Shown in pieces: positions 15,609-24,158 of a stretch of 62,400 nucleotides of DNA. Source of the stretch: a virus; the IMG/VR virus record IMGVR_UViG_3300024518_003383, positions 1-62,400 of that record. The stretch is one strand, 5' to 3'. Position numbers and translations under genes: made by a program. Each line of letters starts with the position of its first letter. The stretch's first letter is position 1. The notes beneath the pieces are model-generated. The model was not told the origin of the DNA. It was given only the letters and a program-made list of their open reading frames with translations, and ran no database searches.

Positions 15609-15849
15609 CGAAAACGCGGAGGCGTCGATCAAGGCGATCCAAGTCGAGGCCGTCCGGTGTTTCCTTGTCGCATACGCACGCGAGATCGTGGCCGATGATA
15701 ACCCGTCGGACGATGTGAGGACCATCGCGGCCGGGTTGCGTATGACGAACCTCGCGTTCACGGACGAAGCGATCGTGGGCGCAGTCTGGGAAGGCGCCGC
15801 GCTACGACTCGCCGAAGCAGCCGCGCGAGTGGGGAGCGCCGAAACATGA
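15595..15849 (+). CDS. Unknown small helical protein
   Basis: An 84-residue all-helical protein (IKAIQVEAVRCFLVAYAREIV). GGAAG lies 10 nt before the ATG, inside the previous gene. No family recognised; it ends in an ATGA overlap with the next zinc-ribbon gene. Confidence 0.65.
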   Translation: MSKGNENAEASIKAIQVEAVRCFLVAYAREIVADDNPSDDVRTIAAGLRMTNLAFTDEAIVGAVWEGAALRLAEAAARVGSAET

Positions 15850-16166
15850 GCGGTCCCGAGATCACGACATGCCGCGACTGCGGCGGAGATGTTTTCTGGG
15901 CGGAGACTAGGGCCTGTAAGAAAATGCAGATGGACGCGGAAGAAAACGACTCCGGAGAATACACCGTCGACTTCGCGGGAACGATGCCGAGCGTCCGCAA
16001 GGCATCGGACGCGGAGCGCGAAGACACGGGCCGCGAGGTGTACACGTGCCACTTCGACACGTGCGAGTCTGGGGGTGACAGGTCGAAGCAGCGCGAGTCG
16101 GCGTCGTCCCCGGTCGTTCAATGCCCCAAGTGCGCGCACCGGTTCGTGGGGAGGTCGAAGCAATGA
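15846..16166 (+). CDS. Zinc-ribbon protein with two cysteine pairs and a disordered middle
   Basis: A 106-residue protein with CRDC near residue 9 and CPKC near residue 95, plus CHFDTC near 68. The spacing suggests one or two bound zinc ions. The middle is acidic and Ser/Arg-rich. Coupled on both sides by ATGA. A single-strand-DNA or RNA-binding role is possible. Confidence 0.7.
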   Translation: MSGPEITTCRDCGGDVFWAETRACKKMQMDAEENDSGEYTVDFAGTMPSVRKASDAEREDTGREVYTCHFDTCESGGDRSKQRESASSPVVQCPKCAHRFVGRSKQ

Positions 16167-16480
16167 GCGAGACCAAAACACCGACCATGCGCCCGTGCTG
16201 GCTATACGTCTTCGAGTGGAAGCTGGCAGACCTCACCTTCGATATTGTCGGCGGTCGCGTCGTCGAGTCTCGCGGGAGCACAAGCGCAGGGGCCGACGAT
16301 CTCGAACGCCGTTGTGTCGGCTACATCCGAAGCGACACGCGGAAGAGCGACGAAGAGATCCGCGAGTGGATGGAAGACCGCGGCCCGGATTGCATTGCAG
16401 AACACATCGAGACCGCGGAGATCGTCCGGTCGAGATCGGCCGGACCCTTCGTGAAGGGGGGCGAGCCATGTTCGGTGTAA
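16163..16480 (+). CDS. Unknown small protein
   Basis: A 105-residue protein with a beta-rich first half (WLYVFEWKLADLTFDIVGG) and an acidic helical second half (SDEEIREWMEDRGPDCIAEH). ATGA-coupled start; overlaps the next gene by 13 bases. No family recognised. Confidence 0.65.
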   Translation: MSETKTPTMRPCWLYVFEWKLADLTFDIVGGRVVESRGSTSAGADDLERRCVGYIRSDTRKSDEEIREWMEDRGPDCIAEHIETAEIVRSRSAGPFVKGGEPCSV

Positions 16481-16773
16481 GCCCGGACCGGTGGGTTCTA
16501 GCGGACTCGAAAGACCGGCTCGTATGCTTTGCGATCGAAAACTACTTTCTCAGCACACCGGAAGTCCAGGCGACGAAACCGGAGGGGTCGCACCGCCTGA
16601 TCAGCGCGGTGAGAGAGGACGGTCGCAGCATGCAATTTTGGTCGGCGCGGGCGACGTCCCAGCCGAAGGATACCGTGCAGATGCTCGCAAGTATCCGGAT
16701 CGCGCTGGAGTCGCCAGAATCCGATTGGCACCCGATGTCGAAGGATGACCTGGGGAAGGCGGGTGCATCATGA
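16468..16773 (+). CDS. Unknown small protein
   Basis: A 101-residue mixed alpha/beta protein (WVLADSKDRLVCFAIENYF). GGGGGGCGAG before its ATG gives a weak ribosome site within the previous gene. Ends in an ATGA overlap with the ASCH gene. Confidence 0.65.
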   Translation: MFGVSPDRWVLADSKDRLVCFAIENYFLSTPEVQATKPEGSHRLISAVREDGRSMQFWSARATSQPKDTVQMLASIRIALESPESDWHPMSKDDLGKAGAS

Positions 16774-17237
16774 GTAGGATCCTCGCACTCACGATCCACC
16801 AGCCGTGGGCGTGGTGCATCGTCGCCGGTGTAAAGGACTTCGAGAACCGCGACTGGAAACCGCCGGCCGATCTTAGTTGGGTTGCCATCCATGCCGGCGT
16901 CCGCCCGAAGACGAAGCACTCGCTCAACCCGAACACCTGCACGATCAACAGCATCTGTCGGATGCGGCAGACGCTGCGAGAAGAAGAGATGGCGGACGTC
17001 CCCGATATCTCGGAACTCGACTTCGGGGCCATCGTCGGGGCTGCTCGTATCGCGGGCATCCACGAGAGGGGGACGCCTTGCGATTCCCCGTGGCGCAACG
17101 ACGCGGCCTTCGGTTGGAGACTCGCGGACGCGGTCAAGCTCGAACGCCCGATCCCGTGCAAGGGGAAGCAAGGGCTGTGGGCCTTGTCCGGCTTCGACCG
17201 GCAGACGCTACGCGCGGCAGTCATGGGGGCAAGATGA
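16770..17237 (+). CDS. ASCH-domain protein
   Basis: A 155-residue protein opening with LTIHQPWAWCIVAGVKDFEN followed by WKPP and WVAIHAG, the signature of the ASCH (PUA-like) fold. Family members bind RNA or modified nucleotides, and several phage copies are thought to act on RNA or modified bases. The C-terminal part keeps the usual G-LWAL strand. ATGA coupling on both sides shows it is read with the surrounding small genes. Confidence 0.8.
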   Translation: MSRILALTIHQPWAWCIVAGVKDFENRDWKPPADLSWVAIHAGVRPKTKHSLNPNTCTINSICRMRQTLREEEMADVPDISELDFGAIVGAARIAGIHERGTPCDSPWRNDAAFGWRLADAVKLERPIPCKGKQGLWALSGFDRQTLRAAVMGAR

Positions 17238-17464
17238 AGTTCGGAGACTATTGCAGGACCACACACGGGGCGCCGGCTCGGTACATGGGCGAAGGCCTCT
17301 GCGTTTGGATCTCGTCGCAGGGGAACGACGTCCTAGTCGGGCGCGTGCGCATCGAGGACGCGAGGGCGAAGACATCCCTCCCCTATCTGGACGACGACGA
17401 ACTGAAATGCTTTGCGGCCGGGTACAGTGCCGGCGCGCGGGCGGAAAGAGTGGCGAGACAATGA
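17234..17464 (+). CDS. Unknown small protein
   Basis: A 76-residue protein with a beta-rich start (GLCVWISSQGNDVLVGRVRI) and a helical basic end. It overlaps the ASCH gene and the next regulator gene by four bases each. No family recognised. Confidence 0.65.
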   Translation: MKFGDYCRTTHGAPARYMGEGLCVWISSQGNDVLVGRVRIEDARAKTSLPYLDDDELKCFAAGYSAGARAERVARQ

Positions 17465-17691
17465 ACTCGACGAAGCTACAGATCCTCCACGCGGTGGGGG
17501 ACCAGTCCAACGGGCACCTACAGACGGCTGCATTGCATACGATCTGCTCGGTTGCCGACTGCAGCGAAAGCACGGCGCGCCGCTATCTCAACGAACTGAA
17601 ACGGGAGGGGTTGATCGCGTCCACCAGCTATTGCAGGAGGTCGGCCGATCGGTACTACATCCGCGAAGAGAAGGCGGCCAGCGATGGGTGA
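17461..17691 (+). CDS. Small winged-helix DNA-binding protein
   Basis: A 76-residue protein with the spacing of a MarR/LexA-type winged helix: a recognition helix CSESTARRYLNELKREGLI followed by a wing ending in DRYYI. It has no effector domain, so it may act as a small repressor, activator or recruitment factor. ATGA-coupled start. Confidence 0.75.
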   Translation: MNSTKLQILHAVGDQSNGHLQTAALHTICSVADCSESTARRYLNELKREGLIASTSYCRRSADRYYIREEKAASDG

Positions 17692-17923
17692 GCGCATCAA
17701 CCTGGCATCGTGCCCGCTGCACCTCGGCAGGAATATAGGAGGGACGAGGGCAACCATCGAGGGGGCGCAGGTGGAGGCCACCCGATGGGGCAAGCCGGTC
17801 CACATTCTCAGCCCGCGCCCGGACGACATCATCAGCCGCGCAAAAAAGATGGGGGTTCGCGCGTCCAAAGTGGAGACGACCAGGGGCGTCGTGCTGGTCA
17901 GAATTGAGGCCACCCATGACTAG
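17684..17923 (+). CDS. Unknown small protein
   Basis: A 79-residue alpha/beta protein (PVHILSPRPDDIISRAKKMG, VVLVRIEA). The start lies in GGCCAGCGATGGG, a junction sequence seen again at 45387 and 45580. No family recognised. Confidence 0.65.
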   Translation: MGERINLASCPLHLGRNIGGTRATIEGAQVEATRWGKPVHILSPRPDDIISRAKKMGVRASKVETTRGVVLVRIEATHD

Positions 17924-18581
17924 CAAGCCAGACAACGTGAAGCGCTACGATCTCGAAGACACATCCCGAGGCTACGAAGCGCGGCTACAAATGGTCCTGC
18001 GGGATGATGGGGACTGGGTTAGCTCGCACGACTACGACGACCTACGCAAGCGGGTTGGGGAGTTGGAGGCGGCCGTCAGGACGGAAGAAGCGTCAACACT
18101 ACTTGGCACATCTATCGGCCTGTCGACGGCGGAGGTCCAGAAAATGGCGCTGGAGTCGTTTGCTTCCGTCAACGTAGAACTGGAAACCGAACGCGACGAA
18201 GCCAACGCCCGCGCGGACAAGGCGGAGAAGGAACGCGACCAAGCGGAAGCGCTTGTCCGCACTTGGATGGCGGAGTTCCGGATCCAAAGCCAAGCCGACG
18301 AGGTCGGAGCGACCGCGCGGGGATCGAATGGCGTCCTATCTTCAAATGAACGTCAAATGATGAAGACGTGGAAATCGGACCGTCGCGCGATGGAGATGCT
18401 CCGCGAAGAGCTGCGAGATAGGCTGGAGAATGACCACCCATGCGACGCGGTGTCGCTGGTGCTCGTCGACACGAAGGACCGCGCCGGCGGGGAGTGGGAG
18501 TTCTCCCGGGACGGTCGCAGCGTGAGGGCGACGGACCCCGCGGACGCGATCGTCAAGGGGTTGGGGGACACCAAGTCATGA
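17916..18581 (+). CDS. Unknown coiled-coil protein
   Basis: A 221-residue, highly charged protein; residues about 30-130 have a strong heptad character (ETERDEANARADKAEKERDQ). The C-terminal 60 residues look beta-rich. Such proteins often scaffold phage assemblies or bind host complexes; no function can be assigned. A TTG at 17904 is an alternative start. Confidence 0.7.
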   Translation: MTSKPDNVKRYDLEDTSRGYEARLQMVLRDDGDWVSSHDYDDLRKRVGELEAAVRTEEASTLLGTSIGLSTAEVQKMALESFASVNVELETERDEANARADKAEKERDQAEALVRTWMAEFRIQSQADEVGATARGSNGVLSSNERQMMKTWKSDRRAMEMLREELRDRLENDHPCDAVSLVLVDTKDRAGGEWEFSRDGRSVRATDPADAIVKGLGDTKS

Positions 18582-18835
18582 GCGCGAGGGAACCGGAGAG
18601 GCCGCGCCCCGGGGCATCGAAGACCGCGTGGACGACCTATGCCCTCGCGCTCGAAGCCCGGGGGAGGGGAGCGCGCGCCATCCTTCGACAGCACGTCGAC
18701 AAGTACATCCCCGAAGACGCGGAGGCGGCGACGAGCACGGGGACGTTCTCCGCCTCGCCGCCCTGCCGGTGCCCGAACTGTCGCACGTACCGGGCCGCGC
18801 TCTGGCTATTCGACGAGGAAGAAGGGGAGACATGA
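18578..18835 (+). CDS. Small zinc-knuckle protein
   Basis: An 85-residue protein with a basic helical first half and a CRCPNC cluster near residues 66-71, suggesting a metal site completed by a partner or by dimerisation. ATGA-coupled to both neighbours. Confidence 0.65.
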   Translation: MSAREPERPRPGASKTAWTTYALALEARGRGARAILRQHVDKYIPEDAEAATSTGTFSASPPCRCPNCRTYRAALWLFDEEEGET

Positions 18836-19146
18836 AGGACGCCACGATCACGAGGAAGCACGGGGCCCGGCGGCTCACCGCGTCGCGCCATAACGGCAAG
18901 GTCCGGGTGCGCATCGAAGACACGACCACGGGCGCCGGCGTCACCATGCCGCTCGACGATGGGTTGCGGGACATGCTCGCGGACCTATGCGACGGGCGCG
19001 AGGTCCGACACCCGATGCCACCGAAGCCGGACCCCGTCCCCGAAGCGGAGCCCGCCGCGTGCGAGGAGTGCGACGGCGACGGCTCCGTCCCCGGGTTGTT
19101 CGTGGGTGCTCTCGTCCCCTGCCCGTCATGCAAGGTGGCGCCATGA
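18832..19146 (+). CDS. Small protein with DnaJ-like zinc knuckle
   Basis: A 104-residue protein: a beta-rich N-terminal half (GKVRVRIEDTTTGAGVTM) and a C-terminal CEECDGDGSVPG plus CPSC, the C-x-x-C-x-G-x-G arrangement of one DnaJ repeat. It could be a substrate-binding or RNA-binding adaptor. ATGA overlaps on both sides. Confidence 0.7.
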   Translation: MKDATITRKHGARRLTASRHNGKVRVRIEDTTTGAGVTMPLDDGLRDMLADLCDGREVRHPMPPKPDPVPEAEPAACEECDGDGSVPGLFVGALVPCPSCKVAP

Positions 19147-19385
19147 CCCGTAGACGCAAGCGCCCGTCCGCCCGCTACAGGGTCCCCGAGGACACGACCC
19201 CCGAAGCCCGCATAGCGCGGGAGTATCTCCGGGGAGTGCTCGACGTGTTCATGTCTCGCGACCGCACGGACTGGAGCCCCGCACGGTGCCTCGCGGCAGA
19301 CCTATCCGTCTCCCTCATTCGCGAGCTCGCATCGAGCCCCGAAGACGAGGTGCTCCGCTACATCGAGCGCGGCCGGACACACTAG
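19143..19385 (+). CDS. Small basic helical protein, last gene of the early operon
   Basis: An 80-residue protein with an Arg/Lys-rich start (TRRRKRPSARYR) and two helices. It ends the uninterrupted run of coupled genes that begins at 10458. No family recognised. Confidence 0.65.
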   Translation: MTRRRKRPSARYRVPEDTTPEARIAREYLRGVLDVFMSRDRTDWSPARCLAADLSVSLIRELASSPEDEVLRYIERGRTH

Positions 19386-19991
<606 letters not shown>

Positions 19992-19996
19992 CATGC

Positions 19997-20002
19997 TACG
20001 TT
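19997..20002 (+). promoter_or_regulatory. Extended -10 box (TGC-TACGTT), leaderless type
   Basis: TGC-TACGTT lies exactly 6 nt before the ATG at 20009. No -35 is visible because hexamer repeats occupy that place; the TG-N motif could compensate. Confidence 0.5.
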
Positions 20003-20008
20003 CCCGGC

Positions 20009-21064
20009 ATGCCAACCCAACAGCCAACCCCACTGTCCTTCGCGCAGACCCGAGAAATCGCGGAAGACGTCTACTGTGCCCCCTCTATGATGCCCGTGGT
20101 CGGGCGGAACGACGTCCTTCGCGTGGTCGAATATCTCTTCGGGCGCCCCAACGCGGACCAGGACTGTTCCGAAACCGAGATGCGGACGAAGCACCGCAAC
20201 ACGATCGCGGAGTCGATCACGGGCATCGAACGTCCGAACGCTGACGAGTGCCCCCCGCTGTCACCCGAAGAGATCGGCGACATCGGCTACGGGCTTGCCA
20301 ACTTGCCCGGGGAGATCGGCCCGTCGCCATCGTCCGCGGTGGCTACGCTGGCCCTGGTCTTCGGGCGCTCGGGAGACCTGGAGTTGACCCCGGATGTGGA
20401 GAAGGAACGCCAGCGGCTCGTCGCTCGCCTGTTCCAACAGCCGCGGAGCGAAGACCGGTCGACCACCAAGGGTGACGCGTTCGGGCGAGACGACCTGGGC
20501 CGGGCGATGGCGGCGCAACGCCGCCGCCCCTCCGTGGCCAAGCCGGAACCCACGGCGCCGCGGCTCGTCGAGTTGGAAAGCGGCGAGTGGATCGACGCTT
20601 CGCTAGTCGTGGCGGTCTCGTTTGGCCCGGTGGACCTGTGCGGGGCAGTCGACATTGTCGCCACGATGGGCTCCGGGCAAGTGGTGCGGTTCGGTCCCTT
20701 CGATGGCGTCCGCGCCCGGGAAGTAATCGCCGGTGTCGGCAGACTCGTGAACGAAGCGAAGGGGCACGCTCCGGCGGACCCGGGGACCCGTGTCGAAGAG
20801 GTCGCCGCCGCGCTAAGGGCCATCGCCAAACCGCCGAAGACCGCCGGCGAGCCCGCACCAGAGGCCGCCGAACTCCCGGACGGCTGGCGCCCATGCAGCA
20901 TGGGAGGGAAGGGGGCGGTGCGAGTGGACCGGGACGGCGGCCCTCTCCAGACCGTCGAGATCCGGGGCGGGTCCCTCGCGAGCTATGGCCGCTCCTGTGT
21001 CCCCGATCGGATTCCCATCCCGGTCGCCGTCGCCGCCTACGTCCTCGCCCACGCTGAAGAGTAG
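20009..21064 (+). CDS. Unknown 351-residue protein
   Basis: A single-gene unit between the intergenic region and the tRNA-like elements. Residues 1-130 are helical (FAQTREIAEDVYCAPSMM, VLRVVEYLFGRP). Residues 185-260 are beta-rich (ESGEWIDASLVVAVSFGPV). The C-terminus ends with PIPVAVAAYVLAHAEE. No family recognised. The start follows a TACGTT box by 6 nt; in-frame codons upstream run through the hexamer repeats (poly-Arg) and are unlikely to be translated. Confidence 0.65.
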   Translation: MPTQQPTPLSFAQTREIAEDVYCAPSMMPVVGRNDVLRVVEYLFGRPNADQDCSETEMRTKHRNTIAESITGIERPNADECPPLSPEEIGDIGYGLANLPGEIGPSPSSAVATLALVFGRSGDLELTPDVEKERQRLVARLFQQPRSEDRSTTKGDAFGRDDLGRAMAAQRRRPSVAKPEPTAPRLVELESGEWIDASLVVAVSFGPVDLCGAVDIVATMGSGQVVRFGPFDGVRAREVIAGVGRLVNEAKGHAPADPGTRVEEVAAALRAIAKPPKTAGEPAPEAAELPDGWRPCSMGGKGAVRVDRDGGPLQTVEIRGGSLASYGRSCVPDRIPIPVAVAAYVLAHAEE

Positions 21065-21086
21065 CGCCGGATGTGGTATGGTTCGG

Positions 21087-21147
21087 ACCTTCGCTAGCTC
21101 AACAGTAGAGCACGCGTGTATCCCGGGGGCAGGACCCGGGGCGAAGA
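21087..21147 (+). ncRNA. tRNA-like element lacking an anticodon arm
   Basis: A possible acceptor stem CCTTCGC pairs 6 of 7 with GCGAAGA; TA is followed by a perfect D-arm GCTC-AACAGTA-GAGC; then a CCGGG/CCCGG stem. Only about 11 nt separate D-arm and T-like arm, so there is no anticodon arm, and the loop lacks TTCRA. It is either a decayed tRNA or a tRNA mimic. Confidence 0.4.
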
Positions 21148-21161
21148 GCCGGGACGCCGGC

Positions 21162-21249
21162 GGCAACGTAGCTCAGATGGTTTAGAGCCCTTCGACCAGT
21201 GCTAACACCGGTAGGGGGCGAGTCCCGGGTTCGAATCCCGGCGATGCCG
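21162..21249 (+). tRNA. tRNA-like gene with abnormal anticodon arm
   Basis: Acceptor GGCAACG pairs 6 of 7 with CGATGCC. TA, a D-arm GCTC-AGATGGTTTA-GAGC and a textbook T-arm CCGGG-TTCGAAT-CCCGG follow. The 36 bases between D and T arms do not fold as a standard 17-nt anticodon arm plus variable loop. They fold as CCTTC/GGGGG topped by ACCAGTG-CTAA-CACCGGT with one mismatch. A GCT (Ser) reading in TGCTAA is possible but has no normal stem. CCA is not encoded. Length is 88 nt. Confidence 0.55.
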
Positions 21250-21284
21250 CGAAAGCCTGGACTTCGGTCCGGGCTTTCGTTTGT
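21250..21284 (+). terminator. Intrinsic terminator after the tRNA-like pair
   Basis: CGAAAGCCTGGAC and GTCCGGGCTTTCG pair over 13 bp (one U-G) with a UUCG tetraloop, followed by TTTGTCT. It begins right at the tRNA-like 3' end, implying the RNAs are transcribed and cleaved from a terminated precursor. Confidence 0.82.
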
Positions 21285-21299
21285 CTACTGCTCGCCGTG

Positions 21300-21305
21300 T
21301 AGTGT
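21300..21305 (+). promoter_or_regulatory. TAGTGT -10 box 6 nt before a GTG start
   Basis: TAGTGT-GAGACG-GTG puts the expected transcription start at the GTG of the ParB-methyltransferase gene. TTCGTT lies 18 nt upstream as a weak -35 at the foot of the terminator. Confidence 0.5.
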
Positions 21306-21311
21306 GAGACG

Positions 21312-23387
21312 GTGAGCAAGCCAACCCCGAAGAGCAAGTCAAAGCGGAAGAAGAAGGACACGCCAGCCGTCGCGGAGTACCCGATCCGAAAGGTCCCGCT
21401 GTCGAAGTTGAAGGCGGACCCACGCAACCCACGAGAGATTAGCGACGACGCGGCGTCGGGCCTTCGTCATGGGCTGGAGAAGTTCGGGATGCTGGGCGTC
21501 CCTATCTTCAACGAGCGCACGGGGCAACTTGTCGGAGGACACCAACGCGTCGAGCAGCTTCGAGCGCTAGGCATGACGCACGTCCGGGCGATGGTCGTCG
21601 ACTTCGACCCCACCGATCAGAAAGCGGTCAACATCCTGCTAAACAATCCCGCCATCGCGGGCGAGTTCACAGACGAGGTCGGGCCCATACTCGACGAGCT
21701 ATCGGGCGAGCTAGGCGAAGAGGACTTCGAGGCCGGCGGGTTCGCGGACTTGGAGGCCTTGCTCTTCGACATCGTGTCGGAGGACGACGAGCAGGACGTG
21801 GCCGGGACGACCTTCGACCCCGACTACATCCCCCCGCCGCCCGCAAAGCCGAAGACGAAGAAGGGGGCGAAGGTCACGATCGGCCGGCATACCCTGCATT
21901 GCGCTGACTGTATGGCCGTTATGGCCAAGCTTCCCGACAACAGCGTGGACGCCATCGTCTCGGACCCGCCCTATGGCCTGTCTCCCGACGGCAAGGCTCG
22001 CACATGGGATGACATCGAAGAGATGCGGGAGAAGGCCCGGAACGCGAAGGGCGAGGCGGCGAAGGAGATGCGCGGCTTCATGGGCAACACATGGGACGCG
22101 GGAGTGCCCGGTCGCAAGTGGGCGGCGGAGTGCCTTCGAGTTCTCAAGCCCGGCGGGTATCTCCTCGCGGCGTCGAGCGGCCGGACCTATCACGTACTCG
22201 CGTATGCGGTCGACCGTTCAGGCTTCGATATGCTGGAGATGGTCGACTGGCTGTACACGTCCAATATGCCTAAGAGCATGGACATCGCTAAGGCCATCGA
22301 CAAGCAGAGGGACGACCGCGCCGGGATCCTGAAGGTGACAGCGTGGATCCGGAAGGCACGCGACGCGGCCGGCGTGAAGAACAAACAGATCGACGACGCC
22401 TTCGGGTTCGCTGGCATGGCCGGGCACTGGACGTCGAGCAAGTCGCAACCGAGCATCCCGACGCTTGACCAAGTTCCGAAGCTGCTCGAAGTCCTGAAGG
22501 TCAAGGCTCCACCGAAGGCGATCCAGACTCTGCTCGTCGACCTCAACGGGCGCAAGGGCGAGTGGGGCGAGGACTGGAAAGCGCGCGATGTTACGGGCCA
22601 GCACAAGTCCGCCCGCGTGTCTGGCCGTGCGGGGTATGGATACGAGAGCGGCACGCCCACAGACCGGAAGGACGACGCGCATAGCGACCTGGCCAGGCTT
22701 TGGGCCGGTTGGGGCACGGCGCTGAAGAACTGCAAAGAGCCGTTCGTCTTCGCACGCAAGCCGCTCGAAGGAACATACGCGCAGAACATCGAGCGCTGGG
22801 GCGTCGGTGGCCTGAACATCGACGGGTGTCGTCTGCCGGATGGCGACCCCATGTGGTGGGGGGACAACGACCCCCTGCACTCCGTAACGCGGGGCCCATC
22901 CGGCCAAGGGTCTGGTGTGGGGTCTGAAGTGTACGGCCGTCGCGGAGCGGGAACGGGGACGTTTCTCCCGAACCCCGGCGGACGATGGCCACCGAACGCG
23001 ATCCACGTAAGCAAGCCGGGCACGGCAGAACGCGAGGCCGGGTGCGAGGAACTCCCGTCGAAGTCCCCGGGCCAGTCGACGAAGCGCAAGGAAGGGTCCG
23101 ACGGTCTGAAGTCTCCGCGCGCCGGTGCGGGGCGGTCGAGCGAGTCGAAGAATCACCACCCCACGGTCAAGCCAGTGGCGCTCATGGAGTGGCTACTCCG
23201 GCTCGTCTGCCCTCCCGGGGCCCACGTGCTCGAACCCTTCGCGGGTAGCGGGACGACGCTCGTCGCGGCTCGTGGGTTGGACGTCCACGTCACCGCGGCG
23301 GAACTCGACCCCGCGCACTGCGACATCGTTCGCGCTCGTGTGTCACACTCTGAGAAGGAAAGCCCCTTCGCGGGCGGGAAGGGATAA
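21312..23387 (+). CDS. ParB-domain / DNA methyltransferase fusion
   Basis: A 691-residue protein. Residues about 20-115 form a ParB/sulfiredoxin-like domain (VPLSKLKADPRNPR, GGHQRVEQLRALG). The rest is a beta-class amino-methyltransferase with catalytic SDPPYGLS near residue 217 before the SAM-binding FAGSGTTLVAARG near 640, plus the usual HHPTVKP block. Such fusions are common in phages and usually modify phage DNA, protecting it from restriction; the ParB part may bind DNA or hydrolyse CTP. It opens the packaging operon, so methylation may be timed with packaging. Confidence 0.88.
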   Translation: MSKPTPKSKSKRKKKDTPAVAEYPIRKVPLSKLKADPRNPREISDDAASGLRHGLEKFGMLGVPIFNERTGQLVGGHQRVEQLRALGMTHVRAMVVDFDPTDQKAVNILLNNPAIAGEFTDEVGPILDELSGELGEEDFEAGGFADLEALLFDIVSEDDEQDVAGTTFDPDYIPPPPAKPKTKKGAKVTIGRHTLHCADCMAVMAKLPDNSVDAIVSDPPYGLSPDGKARTWDDIEEMREKARNAKGEAAKEMRGFMGNTWDAGVPGRKWAAECLRVLKPGGYLLAASSGRTYHVLAYAVDRSGFDMLEMVDWLYTSNMPKSMDIAKAIDKQRDDRAGILKVTAWIRKARDAAGVKNKQIDDAFGFAGMAGHWTSSKSQPSIPTLDQVPKLLEVLKVKAPPKAIQTLLVDLNGRKGEWGEDWKARDVTGQHKSARVSGRAGYGYESGTPTDRKDDAHSDLARLWAGWGTALKNCKEPFVFARKPLEGTYAQNIERWGVGGLNIDGCRLPDGDPMWWGDNDPLHSVTRGPSGQGSGVGSEVYGRRGAGTGTFLPNPGGRWPPNAIHVSKPGTAEREAGCEELPSKSPGQSTKRKEGSDGLKSPRAGAGRSSESKNHHPTVKPVALMEWLLRLVCPPGAHVLEPFAGSGTTLVAARGLDVHVTAAELDPAHCDIVRARVSHSEKESPFAGGKG

Positions 23388-23392
23388 CGGCG

Positions 23393-23608
23393 ATGCTAGT
23401 TGACCACGACAAGGCGAAGGCGACGGCGCACAAACTACACATGGACAGCGGGAGCGAATGGGAGCTTCGTAACTTGGGCGCCCTTCACGGGGCCGCATGT
23501 CTTGAGATCGAGCGTCTGAAGGACCAGATCACCCGCCTGTCCGACACTCTGGAGAACGCGACGGCCGCTCTCCTCGCGGGGAAGGTGCTCACTGATGGCG
23601 AGACATAA
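23393..23608 (+). CDS. Small coiled-coil protein
   Basis: A 71-residue protein. The second half is a heptad helix (IERLKDQITRLSDTLENATA). It starts 5 nt after the methyltransferase stop and overlaps the terminase small-subunit gene by 14 bases. It might assist packaging, but no family is recognised. Confidence 0.65.
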   Translation: MLVDHDKAKATAHKLHMDSGSEWELRNLGALHGAACLEIERLKDQITRLSDTLENATAALLAGKVLTDGET

Positions 23609-24158
23609 GCGCGTCGCCGACATGACGGAGGAAGAGCGCGAATCCCAACGAGCGAAGGACCGCGATCGCAAGCGCGAGCAACGGGCCCGCGTCAAGCTAG
23701 CGAAGGAGCACGGGCTGGACAAGGCGCCGCCCCCCGTAGACTACGACCGAATCGAAGCCGTGGTCCGACTCGCCCCGACCGCGAGCGACGGGAAGATTGC
23801 GGCGGCGCTGGGCATGACCCCGCGCGCGTGGAAGATGCTCATGGACACGGACCCCGACGCCGTCATGGCAACGGAGAACGGCCGCGCCACGATCGAGCGG
23901 ATCGTCTTCGCTGCGATACTCCGGAAGATCCGTCTAGGGGACACGCGCATGATCATTCACGCGTCGAAGTTCGTCCTCAACTGGAAAGACCACGTCGAGC
24001 ACACGGGCAAGGATGGCGGCACGATCAAGAGTGAAGGCAAGCCGTCGGGCGGGCTCACTGTTGACGCCGTGCGCGAGTTCAAAGCGCAGGTTCTCGGGAT
24101 CATCGTTGAGCCGGAAGAGTCGGAAGACGCCGCCAACGGAGGGAAGGCGACCGGGTGA
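23595..24158 (+). CDS. Probable terminase small subunit
   Basis: A 187-residue protein. A basic N-terminal helix rich in RDRKREQRARVK is followed by a helix-turn-helix (ASDGKIAAALGMTPRAWKML) and a helical C-terminal region. The fold order and position just upstream of the large subunit match Mu-like TerS proteins (gp27 group), which bind the packaging site and load the motor. Sequence similarity to a named family is only moderate by eye. Confidence 0.7.
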   Translation: MARHKRVADMTEEERESQRAKDRDRKREQRARVKLAKEHGLDKAPPPVDYDRIEAVVRLAPTASDGKIAAALGMTPRAWKMLMDTDPDAVMATENGRATIERIVFAAILRKIRLGDTRMIIHASKFVLNWKDHVEHTGKDGGTIKSEGKPSGGLTVDAVREFKAQVLGIIVEPEESEDAANGGKATG

